DNA of 64,000 nt from Eleginops maclovinus (GCF_036324505.1 NC_086366.1:11153927-11217926), one strand, 5' to 3'. Shown: positions 30,241 to 44,696, numbered from the stretch's first letter. The notes: generated from the sequence alone by a model not told the origin. Program-made: numbers and translations.

Positions 30241-31617
30241 CATTGTTAATTTCGTCAACGAAACACCTTGACGAAAAATGTTTGTCAACGAACTTTTTTA
30301 CATGTCTGAGACGAGACGATGACGAGCTAAAAATAGATTTTTGATAATAAAACCTATGACGAAATCTAGATTTTGTTTTCGTTGACGAGACAGGACTAAG
30401 GTGTTAATGGTGGACTATCGGACATTCATAATGCAGGATATTTTACTTTCCCCAAATTCTCCGTCTTGTCTGTCAAAATGGATCCCTGTCATTGGTTGAA
30501 TTAGTTGGCATTCTGGGAATCTGCACTAGTCACTCTCATCCCTCAGCTACAAGTGATGATGTCCAAACAGTGAGAAAATAACAAGATGATGGCTTCAGCG
30601 CAAAAAGGGTTTGGTCAGAAAAAAAGAGTAGATATATGGACACACTTTATTTATGAATGGAAAACAAGCTGCACTGTTACTGTGGGAGAAGGACAGACAC
30701 CATGTGGCTACAAATGAGTTGAGAAGAATACAACCAACCTGAAGAGACACTTGAAGGCGCACCATCCTGCTATTTATGCCGCGGTACGTTAGCTGTAAAC
30801 TGTAACGTTACATGTAAGTCGTAATGCTAACTAAGCAAATCAATTCGCTAACGTTAATTCAATATTACTGGGCAGTCGGCAACTACTGGCAAATTTGCTA
30901 GTTAGCCATGTTGACTTAGCCTTTCTTGCAAAAAAGTTATCAGTTTGCAGCAGCAAAGGAATGAGCCTGGCTTCCAGGCTAATGTTGGCTGGGCTTGCAT
31001 TGCAATAACTATCCAGTCACGCTGCAATTAGTTGTCTTTTAAGATTACACAGCAAGTTATTTGTGTATGGTTTCTTATCTGTAAATCCAGGTAGGCATAA
31101 TAGGCTAGTTGTATTGTGTTATAACATATTTCGAATCTTCAAAATCTAAACTTGATATTATTGATAAACTATATTTTAATGATAATATTATTATATTAGT
31201 ATACATAGATAGTATGCACCCTAGCGGGTCAGCAAGGACAACACAGCAGCATCACGTCAATGTGAGAGTCTTGCTTGAGATATCCAACTAAACTAAGGAA
31301 AGGAATCCAGATATTACACAAGTAAAGTGTTAAGAGAGTAAAATGTTGCTTTACGAATTTCAACACTTGATACTGTCACCTTGATTCCAATTTCAGATAC
31401 CTGTATTTGCCTAAATGAATTAGTTTAAAGAGAGAAAACATTTTGACTAAAAGCTGACTAAAATGTAATGATTTTTCATCGACTAAAACGTTTTGAGTTG
31501 TCGTCGACTAAAACTAGACTAAAACTATGAAGGATGAAAAGGACTAAAATGTGACTAAAACTAATAACCATTTCCGTCTAAAGACTAAGACTAAATCTAA
31601 AATAGCTGCCAACACTG
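30241..31617 (+). mobile_element. hAT-like DNA transposon, internally deleted, with a BED-finger exon
   Basis: The left end starts CATTGTTAATTTCGTCAACG and is rich in CGTCAACGA/GACGAGA motifs. The right end is rich in GACTAAAA motifs and finishes CCAACACTG. Only the outermost bases match as inverted repeats (CANTGTT). An exon-like ORF at 30589-30783 encodes a BED-type zinc finger typical of hAT/ZBED transposases. No catalytic domain follows within 0.8 kb, so the copy is non-autonomous. I could not find a matching 8-bp target duplication, so the exact limits are uncertain. Confidence 0.65.
30589..30783 (+). pseudogene. BED zinc-finger exon of a hAT/ZBED-type transposase, interrupted
   Basis: Starting at ATG 30589, 65 codons begin MASAQKGFGQKKRVDIWTHF, contain paired cysteines (CTVTVGEGQTPC) and end with KNTTNLKRHLKAHHPAIYA, where NL..H....H is the BED-finger histidine signature. 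A TGA at 30715-30717 (codon 43) interrupts the frame between the cysteine and histidine halves. The exon ends at GCG followed by GTACGT, a good splice donor, as for the first exon of a spliced transposase. No downstream exon is recognised. Confidence 0.7.
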
Positions 31618-31963
31618 GCATTGACACTGATTCTGAGGCATCTTTTTAAACACTTTTAAATTATTCTTAAAGTAATTGCAATATCATTATCCAAAAGCAG
31701 CGTTTGTCTGCTGTTTGAAGAACAGCCCAGAGAACATTGAAGAGCCAACAGAGCAGCATTGCACAACAATACAATAACCAAAGACTTTAAATGAACACAG
31801 AAAAGATCAAAACCAACTAAAACAGACTTCAGAAAATACAAAGACCACATCGGACAAGAATAAAACAGGAAAGGACCGAACAGAGGAGAGAAGGGCAATG
31901 TGTTCTATCTGGTGAAGGGCTGTAGGGTAAATCACACTAGGGAACTCTTGTCAATAACAGCTT

Positions 31964-32147
<184 letters not shown>

Positions 32148-32279
32148 CCAGAGAGCCAGAGAGATAACTTTTAAATATGCTACATTTACTGAAATCACTT
32201 GGTGCATCTCTGGCCTAGAAAGTGCCGGAGAACCACTTTTCAGCACACTCAGGAAATATGTGTCTGGCGCTGAACAGAC

Positions 32280-32336
32280 AAACACACACACACACACACA
32301 CACTCACACACACACACACTCTCACACACACACACA
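32280..32336. repeat. (CA)n microsatellite, interrupted
   Basis: 57 bp of AC units broken by CTC and CTCTC. It lies 130 bp after the long GT tract and is its complement, so the two could pair as an inverted repeat. Confidence 0.95.
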
Positions 32337-35300
32337 GATACAGGTTGGGTTGTTAGTGCCAACATTAATCTTTCTTGTCAACTTTTCCATAAACATTTTC
32401 AATTTCACCCTATAATAGTTTTATACAGCCAAAAAGAGAACTGCACCATGCTGTCCTCCCTACTGGGTTCATTTGAATGTGACTTCATGTTGTTAAAAGA
32501 CAGCTTTTGAAAACCTTTATCGGGACCGGTTTGTTTAGTGGTTTGCAATACATCATTAGTTGAAGAGCTGAGCATATCCAATGTATCTTAGAGCTTTGCC
32601 ATGTGAATCACCAGTAGTTTGAATGAAGTGATCAAAGCAAACAAGGCTTTCCCAAACGTCTTTTTAATAACTGGTGGTTGCTCTGGAAACCCCAGCAGTC
32701 ATATGCATTGTTAAACACAGCTATGAGCCAAATATCTTATGGATATTAGAGTTTTTAAGAGAATGTAAAAAAAAGCCCCCCTCAAACAGGCTTATTTCAT
32801 AATCTTAGATTTTAAAACGATTTTTCACTTATGGCAGATCAATGTTTGATGAGCAATCTTTACAATAAATGTATATGACACCATTTAACTCTGATAAAAC
32901 ATCGTTCTGAAATGTATTCCCATGGGGGGGGCTGTGCAGCACTTGACCTGAAAGACAGAATGACAGATTCAGCAATGACGTTTAAATTTCAACATCAACA
33001 AGCCGATTGATTTGTTGAATACAAGAAGGAAGACGATTTGTCAGATATGGAGACACCTGGAATTTGCGATTATGATATGCTTTGATGGTAAGCAGGAATG
33101 TTGAAACTGAAGTTTGATTTCAAGGAAATGTGAAAAATATATGCAAAAAAGATACAGATAGGAACATGGTAAAGATTCAATAGGCTTGTTTACACTATGC
33201 TTCTGTTGGGCCATTGTTTCTGATACCCATTAGATCTTTAGACATATTAGACACAACCAACATGCCTTAACATAAACTTAAAGTTGATTAATGTGATTGA
33301 TAAAATACATAGAATAATGTGTAAGATTATCACCATTCATGCCATACCTGACCAGTAGCTATCCAAAATGAGTTTGATTCTCAGTTTTTCTTGAGATAAG
33401 CCATCTGCCTGCTCAGCTGTTCATCATTTACTCAATGGTTACTCTGTCGAAGCAGTTTTCCAGTGGCTGCACTCCATTGAGCTGTGCTAGTGTGCTGCAT
33501 GTTTCAAGGGCGGGAAAACCCTTTTGAACGTAAACTGCAGGGGGCAAAAAAGATAGAAAGTATGGCATCAATTCTCTGAGCTAGAGAACAAATAGTGGCA
33601 AGTAATGGAGACGCTTCCTGCTGAGGATAAGGTGTGGAGACCCCTCTCCCATGTGTCCATATAAAATGATGGAGCAAATCTTTGTCTGTTCCCATAAAAA
33701 TATAATGACAGCTGCTCAGACATCCCGTGTTTATCAAAACATTTTGAAGTTAAGACAAAAATGAACGTTTTGGTTACTGGTTAGCAACATTATGTATAAT
33801 TTTTAATAGATGAAAAAATCTCATTAAACTTGAACTTCTCTGTGGTATATCCACTTTACTCCAGAAATAATTTATCATACACTGCTGAAACAATTCATTC
33901 ACACAAGAACACAACAGCTGTTGTTACAGAGGTCATAAGAGATAGTGGGCTCATTAGGCCAAATTGTAATGCACACTGAGATATCTATTTGTTTCATAAC
34001 GTGTTTGCTTATTTGCTCCAGGGATTTGCACATCCCAAATACTGTGCCATGATTTGCTTTTCTATCTGCACACTATGGTACATCCAGCATGTTCTACAGG
34101 TGACATGTTACAATGCCATGTGAAACCGGTTTTCATATCAAGCTGAGACGATGGATAGTCAAATTAAATAAAAAGATTTTGGTTTAAAGCAGACAGACAA
34201 AGAAAGGGCAAACAACATAAATAATTGGTGCCAGTTGAAGGGGAAAAGAAGAAGATGAGGACATTAGAAGAAAAGAGAGAGGACCAGAGGTGAAAGATGG
34301 AGAGGCATTAAAATAAAAATAAAACGAAAAAAAAGTTTGAGAACGATGTCAGGGTTGCTTAATAGTTCAAAGAAAAAGCAGAGTAAACAAAGTCAACCTT
34401 TGTATCTATTACCTAGCAGAATGATTGATTTACCTATGAGGTCTACTAATTGTAAACCACCCTGCAGACAGGAATCACAACAAACACTACAGGGATTATA
34501 CAGCCCTTTTAAACTCTCCTCCTGCCTTCATGTCTTTCTGTCTTACCCTCTGTCTGTCTTTCTTTTTCACTCTTTCTTTTTCTCTGGCTTCGTTTCCCTC
34601 TTCCTTTGTCGGGATTTCTCTCTGTCTCTCTCTGATTTAATAAAACTGGCAGCATAAAGGATTTACACTCAAAAGGAAATCATTGAGGGAGCCAGAAAAA
34701 TAGAAATAGCCTGTCTTAATCACCACATGCACAGTCACTATCACACACACGCATGCGCTGTTTCAGAAGCACCCACACAGAAAGGCATTCTCCATATATC
34801 ATTATCACGGGGTTCCAGGCAGCAGATAATCCGGTAACAGTTGACATTCAGCAGCCTGTTGTTCGCAAAGACACATTCAGCAGAAGCCCTGATTAAGACT
34901 GGGCATTAACACAATTCATGAAGGCAAGATCAACTCCAACTAGCAAAAGATACATGCCCTCCAAAGCTGGTAAACAACACAGGGCATTACAAGACAAAAC
35001 AATAGTGCTTTTCTTTGTTTGCTTTATATTATTTTTGAGGTTGTTCGAAAAGGAGAAGAGGTTGCAAAGAGGAAGAGGCTCAGAAAGGGTACAGTGTACG
35101 TTAAGATCGATGGGAAGGAATTGGCATTTTAAGCTAGCCTACATAACTGTGGACTAGGGCCGTGTTTATCATGTCTATGCTCTTAAGTCATAAAGGTTGG
35201 TCATGCTGATTGAAATGGCACACAAACTGCTGATGCGGAAAACTACTGAAAGAATGTGTTTGATATTAACTGCAGGCAAGGGCCCAGTTTTGAGGACAGA

Positions 35301-36510
35301 CAGAAATGCCCAGGATTAAAAAAAAGAGCCAAGAAGGAGCCCTGATGAAAGTGTCCGCTTTGCTTCCAGGAACCTTTGTTGCAAAGAACACACTTCGATC
35401 TTTCCAAAATAAAACAGGTCAGGCAGTCTGTTTTTGCGTTTTCTTTGTTGAATAATAATAAAATCTTTGGTTTATTCACTCTAACCCTGCATTCACTCCT
35501 CATTGTGTTGCAGCTTTCGAGCCAATTGTTCCTATATATACAGTATATATCTATATAAAATACATACATGTGTAAATATTGTTCATATATCATCATGCCA
35601 CCAAATAAGCATGCAAGAATAATAAACTAATTGGCAACATAGTTCTGGCATTGAAGGGCACAAAAAGACATGGTTTTTGGTTGCGTGATTTACATATTTA
35701 GTTTTCCTTTCTCCTGTTTATTCCATCTGATGCCTGTATGTGTCTACATATACCAGTGCTGGTACCAGACCTACTGCAGAACCCAGGGAAGACTCAGCAT
35801 TCTGGCTTATGTTTTTGCACATTAACTACAAAACAGCCAAGAATGTTTGTTATGGTAAATTATTTGTTGAGGAAGATATTAAGATATTGTAATTATAATA
35901 TTTATCAGTTTGATATGGATGATGCACAAAGGAGTTGGCTGTTCACATTATTTGTTGTTGTTTCATTCATTTACTATTTATTTCTTTATTGTAATTGTGT
36001 TTCTTTTCTTATTTTTCATTTTCCGCATATTTTGTCTATGCAAAACCAGAAGATATACAGCAGGTGGTGTTTTGTAATCCCATGTCAATTGAGCAAAATA
36101 TTTGGTACGGATTAAAATATAAACTAGTGATGAATGAATGAGGTAGTAATATTAAAAACTTACATTACAGGTAGTTTCAACAGGCTAGAACTGCCATTCA
36201 TCTGATTTTCTGCCAATTCCAGCAGTGGATTTTCCTCAAGATCCCAGAAATCCGCTCTAATGAAGTGTGTGTTTGCCTTTGCATCTGTGGGCCTGTGTCA
36301 ATGCAACAGCTCAAGGGCACATTAATCTGGCAAAGGAAATGGATGAGTCCAGCAAACTAATTACACAGCTGTAATGTACTCATCAATATTTACGTGTAAT
36401 CACAGTCTTAGCAGGTAGGGCTGCTGAAAAGAATAGAAGAGAAGAGAAGATACGAGAAAGTGTTTTTCTTAAGGGTCAAGAACAATCAAACTAATGTTGA
36501 AAAAGCTGCC

Positions 36511-36548
36511 ACTCAAAGTGTGATAAATCTGGAATCCACACTTTGAGT
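36511..36548. repeat. 12-bp perfect inverted repeat (hairpin)
   Basis: ACTCAAAGTGTG (36511-36522) and CACACTTTGAGT (36537-36548) around a 14-nt loop. Confidence 0.85.
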
Positions 36549-38460
36549 AAATTTTCCATAATAGTTTGTATGAGAAATCTTTGCAAAGACTGCACATGAC
36601 AGGCTGTTTCTTTTAATCTCCCATTTATTTTCCCCCTTAATGGCCTTTCTTCCTAAACATATGATTCATTGTCTTTTCTCTGCATCAGTGGCTTATTTTT
36701 CTACGTTCTCCGCTTCGATGCAATGAAAAGAATGTCTGCACAAAGCCATCACTCTCACACAAAAATACCCTGTGACATGGAGGGAAATCAGTTAGAATAT
36801 ACAAAAAAGAAAGAAAGTAGAACAGAAATAAAAGCCCAGCGAGACAGAGTGATAGAGAGCAAGTCAAGCATGTTTTCTTCAGTCAGACATCCAAATCCAG
36901 ATTTATAGGGGGAGAGGAAGACATTGAATGACTTCTGCTACTGTTATTGGCACAGGGTATAAGTGTACTGATGAGTCCTGCATATCCTGGCGCAAAAGGT
37001 ACAGCGATACTCACACAGAAACTCTAATGCACACTTCCGTGTCCCTGGCACACACAAGCGTGCAACCCACACTCAATCTGTCACACACCTCTTCACGGAT
37101 ATTTACACACACACCTGCATGCACGCATGCATGCAAACACTCCCACACGCAGTAATTCTTCAGTTTGTCATAGCTCTCACTCAATCACATGATACAGAAA
37201 ATATGATAATTAAGGTACAGGACAGAAAAAAGGAGAAATGTCAATTTGCAAACAAATACAGACAGATGGAGGAGTGACATGGTGGAGACAGAGATCCAGA
37301 AAGGATTTTTATAATGACATAAATTGTTTTTCCTAGAAGACTAAGGATTTGTGTTGATCCTAAATGTGATGTATGGCCATAATTGATGTTGTTCCTTTGA
37401 ATTCTGATCTGCTGTCTCGTTTTGCACCACGCTGTACGACATAAATGGATTTCATTCCCCTTATAACTAAATTTTTCACACCAGTCTGTGGGGAGTGCTT
37501 CTCCCACTGTCAAAACAACACCTTCCAGGTGACATGTTCTCCCCCATTGCCGATTCACATCCACGCACAATTTGTTCTCTTATTTGTTGTACTTTTTTAT
37601 GTGGTGCTATTAAAGATCTATATTTGGTATTTTCTTATGGCTTTGATTTCATAGATTTATTTTATTTTTATTTTTATGTCTCTCTTTAAGTATTATAGTT
37701 TCTCAGGTTATAAAACAAGTCAAAGAAAATGAGTGAAGATCAGTACAGTTGTGTTGTTTATGTTAAATGAATGATAAATCTTCAAATAATACATTTACAT
37801 TTTGTAAAATACATTATATGGTTCCAGTTCAAGAGTTACTTTAGAAGATTAACCATTCTCCAATCTGTATTGTAAATAAGAATCTGAAGCAGGAGATGGC
37901 TTGCTTTTTTGATAATGACTAAAAAAAGCTCCTCTACCAGAAGGTAACAAAATCCACCTACCAGTACTCCTACAGCTCATTAAATGACATTATCTTTTGT
38001 TTATTTGATGGATATAAAATGTTACAATTCCAGCCAGCCGCAGTCATTTCCTGGAGTTCAGCCCTTCCTATTACAGTTCAGTGTACAGTATTCGTACAGT
38101 GTTATTTGTATTTAAACACTGGTAGGTGTATTGTATTACTTTGTTCCAAAAGCCAAGCTTACTTGCTGCTGGCTGTTGTCTAAATGGACAGAGAGTATCG
38201 ATCTGATATTTCCAAACATAAACAGAACCAGCTTTTTAATCATGTTTTAACATTTTGAGTAAGAAAGAACTACTCCCACTTCTGTTTCTGGTATATCTTG
38301 TTATAATACAACACACTGTTATTTTAGGATTTCTGTATGCCCCGTTTTCCCTTTCGTATAAGCATCCAATTTAATGTCTTCTTGAAACAAGCCCTGAGAA
38401 AAAATGAGGATAGGTATTGAACTTTGACCTTCAATTTGTCTGTCATGACACATGACACAT

Positions 38461-38570
<110 letters not shown>

Positions 38571-41446
38571 TAACACTCAGTTGTAACAGGTTGCTCCCTG
38601 AATGGTCATAAAAAAACAAGGTCACTCCACACATCATGGGCATGCCAACTCCACAGTCAACCATGCAAGTAAGGTTATTAAATGGACCATCTGTCACCAA
38701 CACACACATTTACACACACACACACACGCCAGCACACACACATCTGCCAAGCATATACAAGCATTAGTGCATACAAACCCACAAGAGGAAGGTGTTCATT
38801 TGGCTCTTTAAGGCTCAGTGGATTTTCAATTTGATCTCTTTTTCCTTTTGCATTGCAGATAGACATGTGGAAACTCATGTAGCAGATATGCTTTTCGAGT
38901 GCACATAGATGCAAGGTTTTAGGCAAAGTATATTCTCCTACGATAAACATATACACAAACATGTTGGAGAGACATTCTATAGTATAGTACGATGTGTCAA
39001 TTGATTTGTACTTTGCAACATTCTGATTTACATGATGATGGTTAATGTCTAAATGATACATGAGAGTGAATGACTTGAACACTATAGCGCAGATGTGGGT
39101 TCGGGGATCCAGCTAACAGCCAATTTGCTCTAGGATCCAAAACTATCATGTTGCTAACAGTACCCCTGGCAAGACAGATGGCTTTCTACTTTTATTTATT
39201 TCCATGATGCTGTTAGCTCGGTGCTAAGAGGCTGCTAAATTTCCTGCCGGTAGAAGCTACAGTTAATAGTATTTAATTTGATTTGGCTACTCAGGGAAAG
39301 TTCATTTTTAAAAGTGCTAAATCCATCCAAGACATTAAAACCCCATGTTCTTGTACAACCTACAATTTACATGAGTGATTAAATCATTTGTTTCACACAG
39401 GGAGTCATCTTCCTGCTCCACAAATCTGTAAATAAATGAATGCAATCACTTTGAATTTTAGTGACAATTACAACACTGAAATCCCTCTGGCTGGATTTGA
39501 TCATGAGTTAAAATTAACCATAATTCTCTTTCCTGATCCACAGCAGCTTCAAGACAAATAATACTCTAAATCCACCATGACGGATAACCTTGGCAAAATA
39601 AGATGATTGCAATGCTTTTTAAATCTTCATATTAAATTTAACCTTGACATTTAAATCTGCATGTTAATTTCTACCGATAAAGAGAAGCTAAAAACCGTAT
39701 GCTCTTACTACCCTTGGTGTCACAAAGAAGATGTAGGTACAGTACCGCAAAGGACTGTGGGATATTGTCTTTGCAGATGACATTTAGCTTAGCAGCTTTA
39801 TCTCACTTAAGCAGGATGCAAACCAGTGTTATCGGGATGTCCAAAATGTTCTATATTGTATTATAATTTGAGCTTATAATATAACAGAAAATTAATCTTA
39901 CCTTTTCTTCAATCTCCTTTGTGCCTTATGGCATAGCATAACCAAGACAAAATATCCTGTTTTAAAATAGAATAAAATATTTATTCAAACGTTACCTTAC
40001 CTTACCCCTAATAAAATAGACTGTTGCTTTAAAGATAGCATGGATACCAATTTATTGATGAGTGGTGGAGACCAAGTGGGAAAAGAAAAACTCATATGGT
40101 GAGATCTCCCAGCTGGATCTGCATGTTCAGTTGATCAGTTTTCAAGCCTGATCAGAAATGTGTCTTGATGCTGCTTGAAGGCTGGCTGGAGTGCAAAGCA
40201 TTTCATTGTGCCAACCTTGAAAATCTGCCTTGTGAGTTTTTTCTCTGCATCAGCCAGCTCTTCACCTTCAGTGATGCAAGTATACTTTGCTTGTGGATGT
40301 TTGTTTTTTCCACATTTACATGCTTTGGAATGTGTGCATTGTGATCAGAAAATGCTTTCTTCATTCATGTTGGATTTGCTTAGTTGTTATCTGCACAGGG
40401 GTTCATATAGAGTTCAACTTAATGGATATTTTGGAGCAGTACTTCTTAATCTATGTCCAGTATACATGCTCATTACTCTATTATTGCCTCTTCCAGGTCT
40501 GTGCAGATGGCATGTTTAACTATATGTTTAGTTCCAAAAACGTTGGCATTTGCTACTAATTCTATTGGCATTTAAAACATTCCTGTGATGCCACATTCCT
40601 TGTACATGTCAATTGTGGCTTTTCACAACAAAGTAAAGAGAGAGTGTTGGATTCAACCAATGAAAATAATTTGGAGGTCTTTCAAGGTTTTGATAGAACG
40701 CAAAAACAGAAGATGGCTGTGGTTAACTTTAAGAAGATTCTGCTTTGCTATATTTAAGGATAATGAATCTAAATGATGAGATGAAATTTAACTCAATCTG
40801 AGGAAAAGGTTGTAAAACATCTTCAGGTAAGAAGACTAAATAAGAAGCCGAGGGGCTCGCTCAAGGCGACAGACTGATTTTAATTCAGAATGTCTCCATT
40901 ATTTGTTTCACCATGAAGATTTTCATTCCTGTTATTTAAGCCTTGATCCTATGTTTTAATGAAAACAATCACATTGTGTTTTAAACCACTGTTTAAATGT
41001 TTGAGTAATGCACTCTTGAGTCTTTTTTTGAGTCTGGTTTCAGCTGGCAGAGAATCATAGGAAGTTCTGTGAGACTTTTTGGTCTCAAGGGTTTAAACCT
41101 TTGACCGCATTTATCGACATAAGTATTATATTTTATAATTTTTCACTCAGAAATTGCACATATAGTAGTTAGGCTTTTACGGTACTTTTTTAATGCTCAA
41201 GAGACTTGTTTCTTTTAGAATCTTGTCAAGTAGAACATCTTGCACTGGCTTTTGAGGGAAAATGTGGTTCTGCATAAATCTTTCCCTTGTTGTTCTCCAG
41301 GAGTAGGTAAACCCCTGGACCAAACTCCATGACTGCTGAATTCACTTTGCAAATCTTCAGTGCTTTTCAAATTGCAAATTATGCAGAAAGCAGCTGATTT
41401 GTGGAGAAAGGCTGTAAGTGGTGGTAAATTGAGTTTTACATATGGG

Positions 41447-41656
41447 TACACTGAAAACTTAAACATTGACTTATTGCATGTATATTGTCAACAAATTTCA
41501 CATCACTGTATTTGGTTAGTTGAAATAATATTAAGTTCCACCTAATATTCTTTATTTACACTTAATATTATTTCTTTCAACTAACCGAATACAGTTGTGT
41601 GAAATTGTTGCCATTATACATTTAATTAAAGCCAGCGTTTCAGTTTTTTCAGTGTA
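41447..41656. mobile_element. Foldback MITE with TA ends
   Basis: A 210-bp element with terminal TACACTGAAAA and TTTTTTCAGTGTA. The two halves (41447-41535 and 41561-41656) are imperfect reverse complements along their whole length, with the best-matched part around GGTTAGTTGAAA and AATAATATTAAG, around a 25-nt AT-rich loop. The TA at each end fits a Tc1/mariner-type target duplication. No coding capacity. Confidence 0.8.
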
Positions 41657-44539
41657 TGTTGAAATGAACTGTGTAGATGTACATGGAAGGTAAGCTGTTT
41701 AAAATTCATTTGTATCTTAGTCTTGACAAGTGCTGTGGGTATATACTAAGGGTCTCCTCGTCACTATACTTTGAAACAGATGTTCTCATAAATCGTGGTC
41801 TCCTAACAACTCTGAAAGACATCAAATATATCGCCAAGACCTTGTGATAACTTCCTTCTAACATACACTAATCTAATCTGCCTTGACTTGCTGAAGCACT
41901 TGCTTTGGCCTGACCGTAAGTCTGTTGTTTCTTGAACACTTTCCTGTCAAAGAGGGGAAAAGCTGTTAGCTATCAGGTCATCATAGCGGTCTCAGGCATT
42001 AGCAGTAAGTGGCTTTACATAAGCTATCAGAAACCGTCTGGCTAATTAAGTGCTGTCATGACGGTCGATATCTACTCATTCTTACTGCCGATCTTTTTCC
42101 AACCTGGTTCTGTATGCATTTGTATCACTGGTGGAAAGTAACTAAGAACGTTTCAATTTCCTGTTTAGTTATACTTTTGTAAAAAAGGGCAAAATAATCC
42201 ATTGTTACTCATAAGAAACTTCTAAAAATACATGAAAATAAATGTGTGTTAGCAGACATTTAGTTTGTTCTTCTTTTCTACCCCATTTGTCAGCCCAATG
42301 TTTCTGACAACCCAACAGTTTATAAAGTAGATCAATTTAGCTCCAGCTACAACAATAACAAAAATTTAAATTGAGGCATCAATATTAGGAATCTAATGAT
42401 TAAGAATACAAAGAAGTATCTGACTCACAGGAGTCATTTTGGGACAATCTGCAGAATGAAAGTAATTCCCAAATTGTCTACCCAATTCTTTAATATTTTC
42501 ACTTGTATTTTGTATTTTACACAGTTGCAGGAAGTGCTTTTAAATGGGATTTTAATAAACCACAGTGAAAACTGTGGAATATGAAAAATACTACTCAGAA
42601 AGTTTTCAGTAGCATTTTTTGCTATACAGCTGAATTATGCAGCATTTGTTCATTTGTAGCTTATTCCTAACCATGACTTTACTTTACAACCTGTTTTCAC
42701 ATGAAAGTCATAAAATGTATTAACAAGCCTCTATCACTAATGCATACACAAACACACACTGCTTGTCTGCAGTATTAGTTCTACCCCCTGGTGAGTATAC
42801 AATGTGATGAGTTTCCTCTGTGGGTGAGATTTATATCGGCTGTCTGACAGCTGCTCTGTACCACACGTATACATTACTCAACAGCCATCTTTTCAGTCTT
42901 CCGGCCTCCATATCTTATTGCTTTTCTTTCGCGTCTTGTGTGTTTCGCTCTTGTCCTTTTTTCGCAGTTCAGTGCATCCTTTAAAATGTCAGAGAATTAC
43001 TTATTTGCTAATGAATTGAAGCAGTTTTATAAAGTCCATTGCAAATCTATCATGAGTGACAGATTCCTAGTTACATTTACAAAACACAGTTTATGTCTAC
43101 AGATATGAAAAGTACCTTTTGTCCCATCCCATCTCCTTTTTATCTTTCTATTGATTTTTATCCCTCTTTAATATGCAGTTAAACCTGATACCACCATTTT
43201 TTGTCTTCTCTCTTTTCTGTCATTGTTTATCCTCATCCCCCCACAGCCTTTTAAACTCTGTCCTCTACTCTCTGTATCACCTTATTCTATTTCAGCACTC
43301 CACTGCTTTCGTCTTCTAAAAGCTTTCTTATGGGTTTATATGCAAGTCTTTGAAAGAAAAAAGAATAGTGTAATGCTTAGAAGCTGGAGCTTAAGGGAGC
43401 ATGTATGTTTGTCGTTTGGTGTTTTGCATCGTTAAACAGCAGGGGGCACTGCTGCTCTTTAAATCCTGATGTGCGTGAAGAGGACAGCATGTTGCTGCAG
43501 GAGGGAGTCGATTTCTTGGAACAGTCGTTGTGGTAGTGACAATTATAGAATGTAAAATTGTTAGTGCAGGGCACACTTTTAATGGAATCATGTTAAAGGC
43601 CACAGTGCCTATTAGGATAATCGGACCAGAGCTATGAGGAAATGTGTGGGTCAACAATGTTGGAAGGGGTTGGAAGGTTGTGAAAAAAATAATTTCAATA
43701 TTCTGAAACGAAAAATCCATTACCTCAGCCCACAGAGGGCTTTGAGGCATGGAGGTGGAACAAAAACTATGAAGGCAAATTTTCAAAGAGCATTGCTCTA
43801 TTGTTGAAGTTGGGGTTGAACTGAAATTATTATAAATGGTTTTTTTTAATAATAAGTTCCTCTTGTCGAGATCCAACATGTTTTAATTAATGCTTTTAAT
43901 TGAATTCCCTTGGACCATGGTTCACCTTCTGTTTCTGATTAATGCCTGCATTTGTGTTTAGAATTGTTTTTCATACAACATTTAAAAGAAAAAAAGGCTA
44001 CTGCCCTCACTACCCTGTACCACACACTCAGGCTTTCTTGAAAGTTTGATGCCAACCTTCAGCATCTATTGCCTCTATGTATTAATTTGCCAAACATGTA
44101 GAACTAATAGAAACACAGGAAGCCACTGTTGAAAAAAATGCTACAACATTATTAGAAACAAATTTTACTTATTACTTTTTGACGTTCTTGTCCATCTACT
44201 GTTTGTTGCATTTACCACTTTTGTTGGGAAATTCATTAGTAGCTACTTTAAAGAAGCAGAATTAATGTGAATCAATTGATTGGGATGAAGGGGATGCAGG
44301 AGAAAGAGGAAGTGCAGAAATGTCGTATTCATCAAAAAAATCTGCTGACTCCAAACCTCATTTTGAATATTTTTACCAAAAATTAAAACATTATAGTTGC
44401 ACTGTTAAAAACACAAATATTTAATCTGAAATATGAAACTATTTTTATTTTTCTTATTTTGTGTATTTATTGTATTACTTTATATGTCTAACCATGATTT
44501 AAACTTTTTTGTATACAAATTATATGAGTTTCCTATATG
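41657..44539. other. Sequence upstream of vps53, no gene recognised
   Basis: Contains the CTCF-like motif at 43437 and, around 42128-42175, ACTGGTGGAAAGTAACTAAG, which resembles one end of a common fish repeat. No exon was recognised. Confidence 0.55.
43437..43454 (+). promoter_or_regulatory. CTCF-like motif 1.2 kb upstream of vps53
   Basis: CAGCAGGGGGCACTGCTG contains the CTCF core CAGCAGGGGGCRC. It is also an imperfect palindrome. Occupancy cannot be judged from sequence. Confidence 0.35.
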
Positions 44540-44696
44540 TTTTTGAAGAAAGATGAATGGAAAGATGCGACTATCAAGTGTAACTCCGATTTCCGACAGC
44601 CATGAAAGCACCATTTTCTACGTCATCGAGTATCCCAAAAGCCTCCTCACCAGGAAGTGGTATGCCGGAGATTTTTTTTCAGGATTTGTTTTGACA
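44540..44696 (+). promoter_or_regulatory. vps53: Putative vps53 promoter / 5' UTR
   Basis: The 157 bp before the start codon contain a CREB/ATF-like TACGTCA (44619-44625) and an ETS-like CAGGAAGTGG (44651-44660), as often seen at TATA-less housekeeping promoters. No convincing TATA box is seen in the immediate upstream sequence, which is AT-rich. The same reading frame as vps53 is open from an ATG at 44553, so part of this may be translated or, more likely, is 5' UTR. The transcription start is not visible. Confidence 0.4.

Noticed and set aside
42128..42175. ACTGGTGGAAAGTAACTAAG, resembling the end of a common fish repeat
   Set aside because: Under 50 bp are recognisable and no second end was found, so it is not listed as an element.
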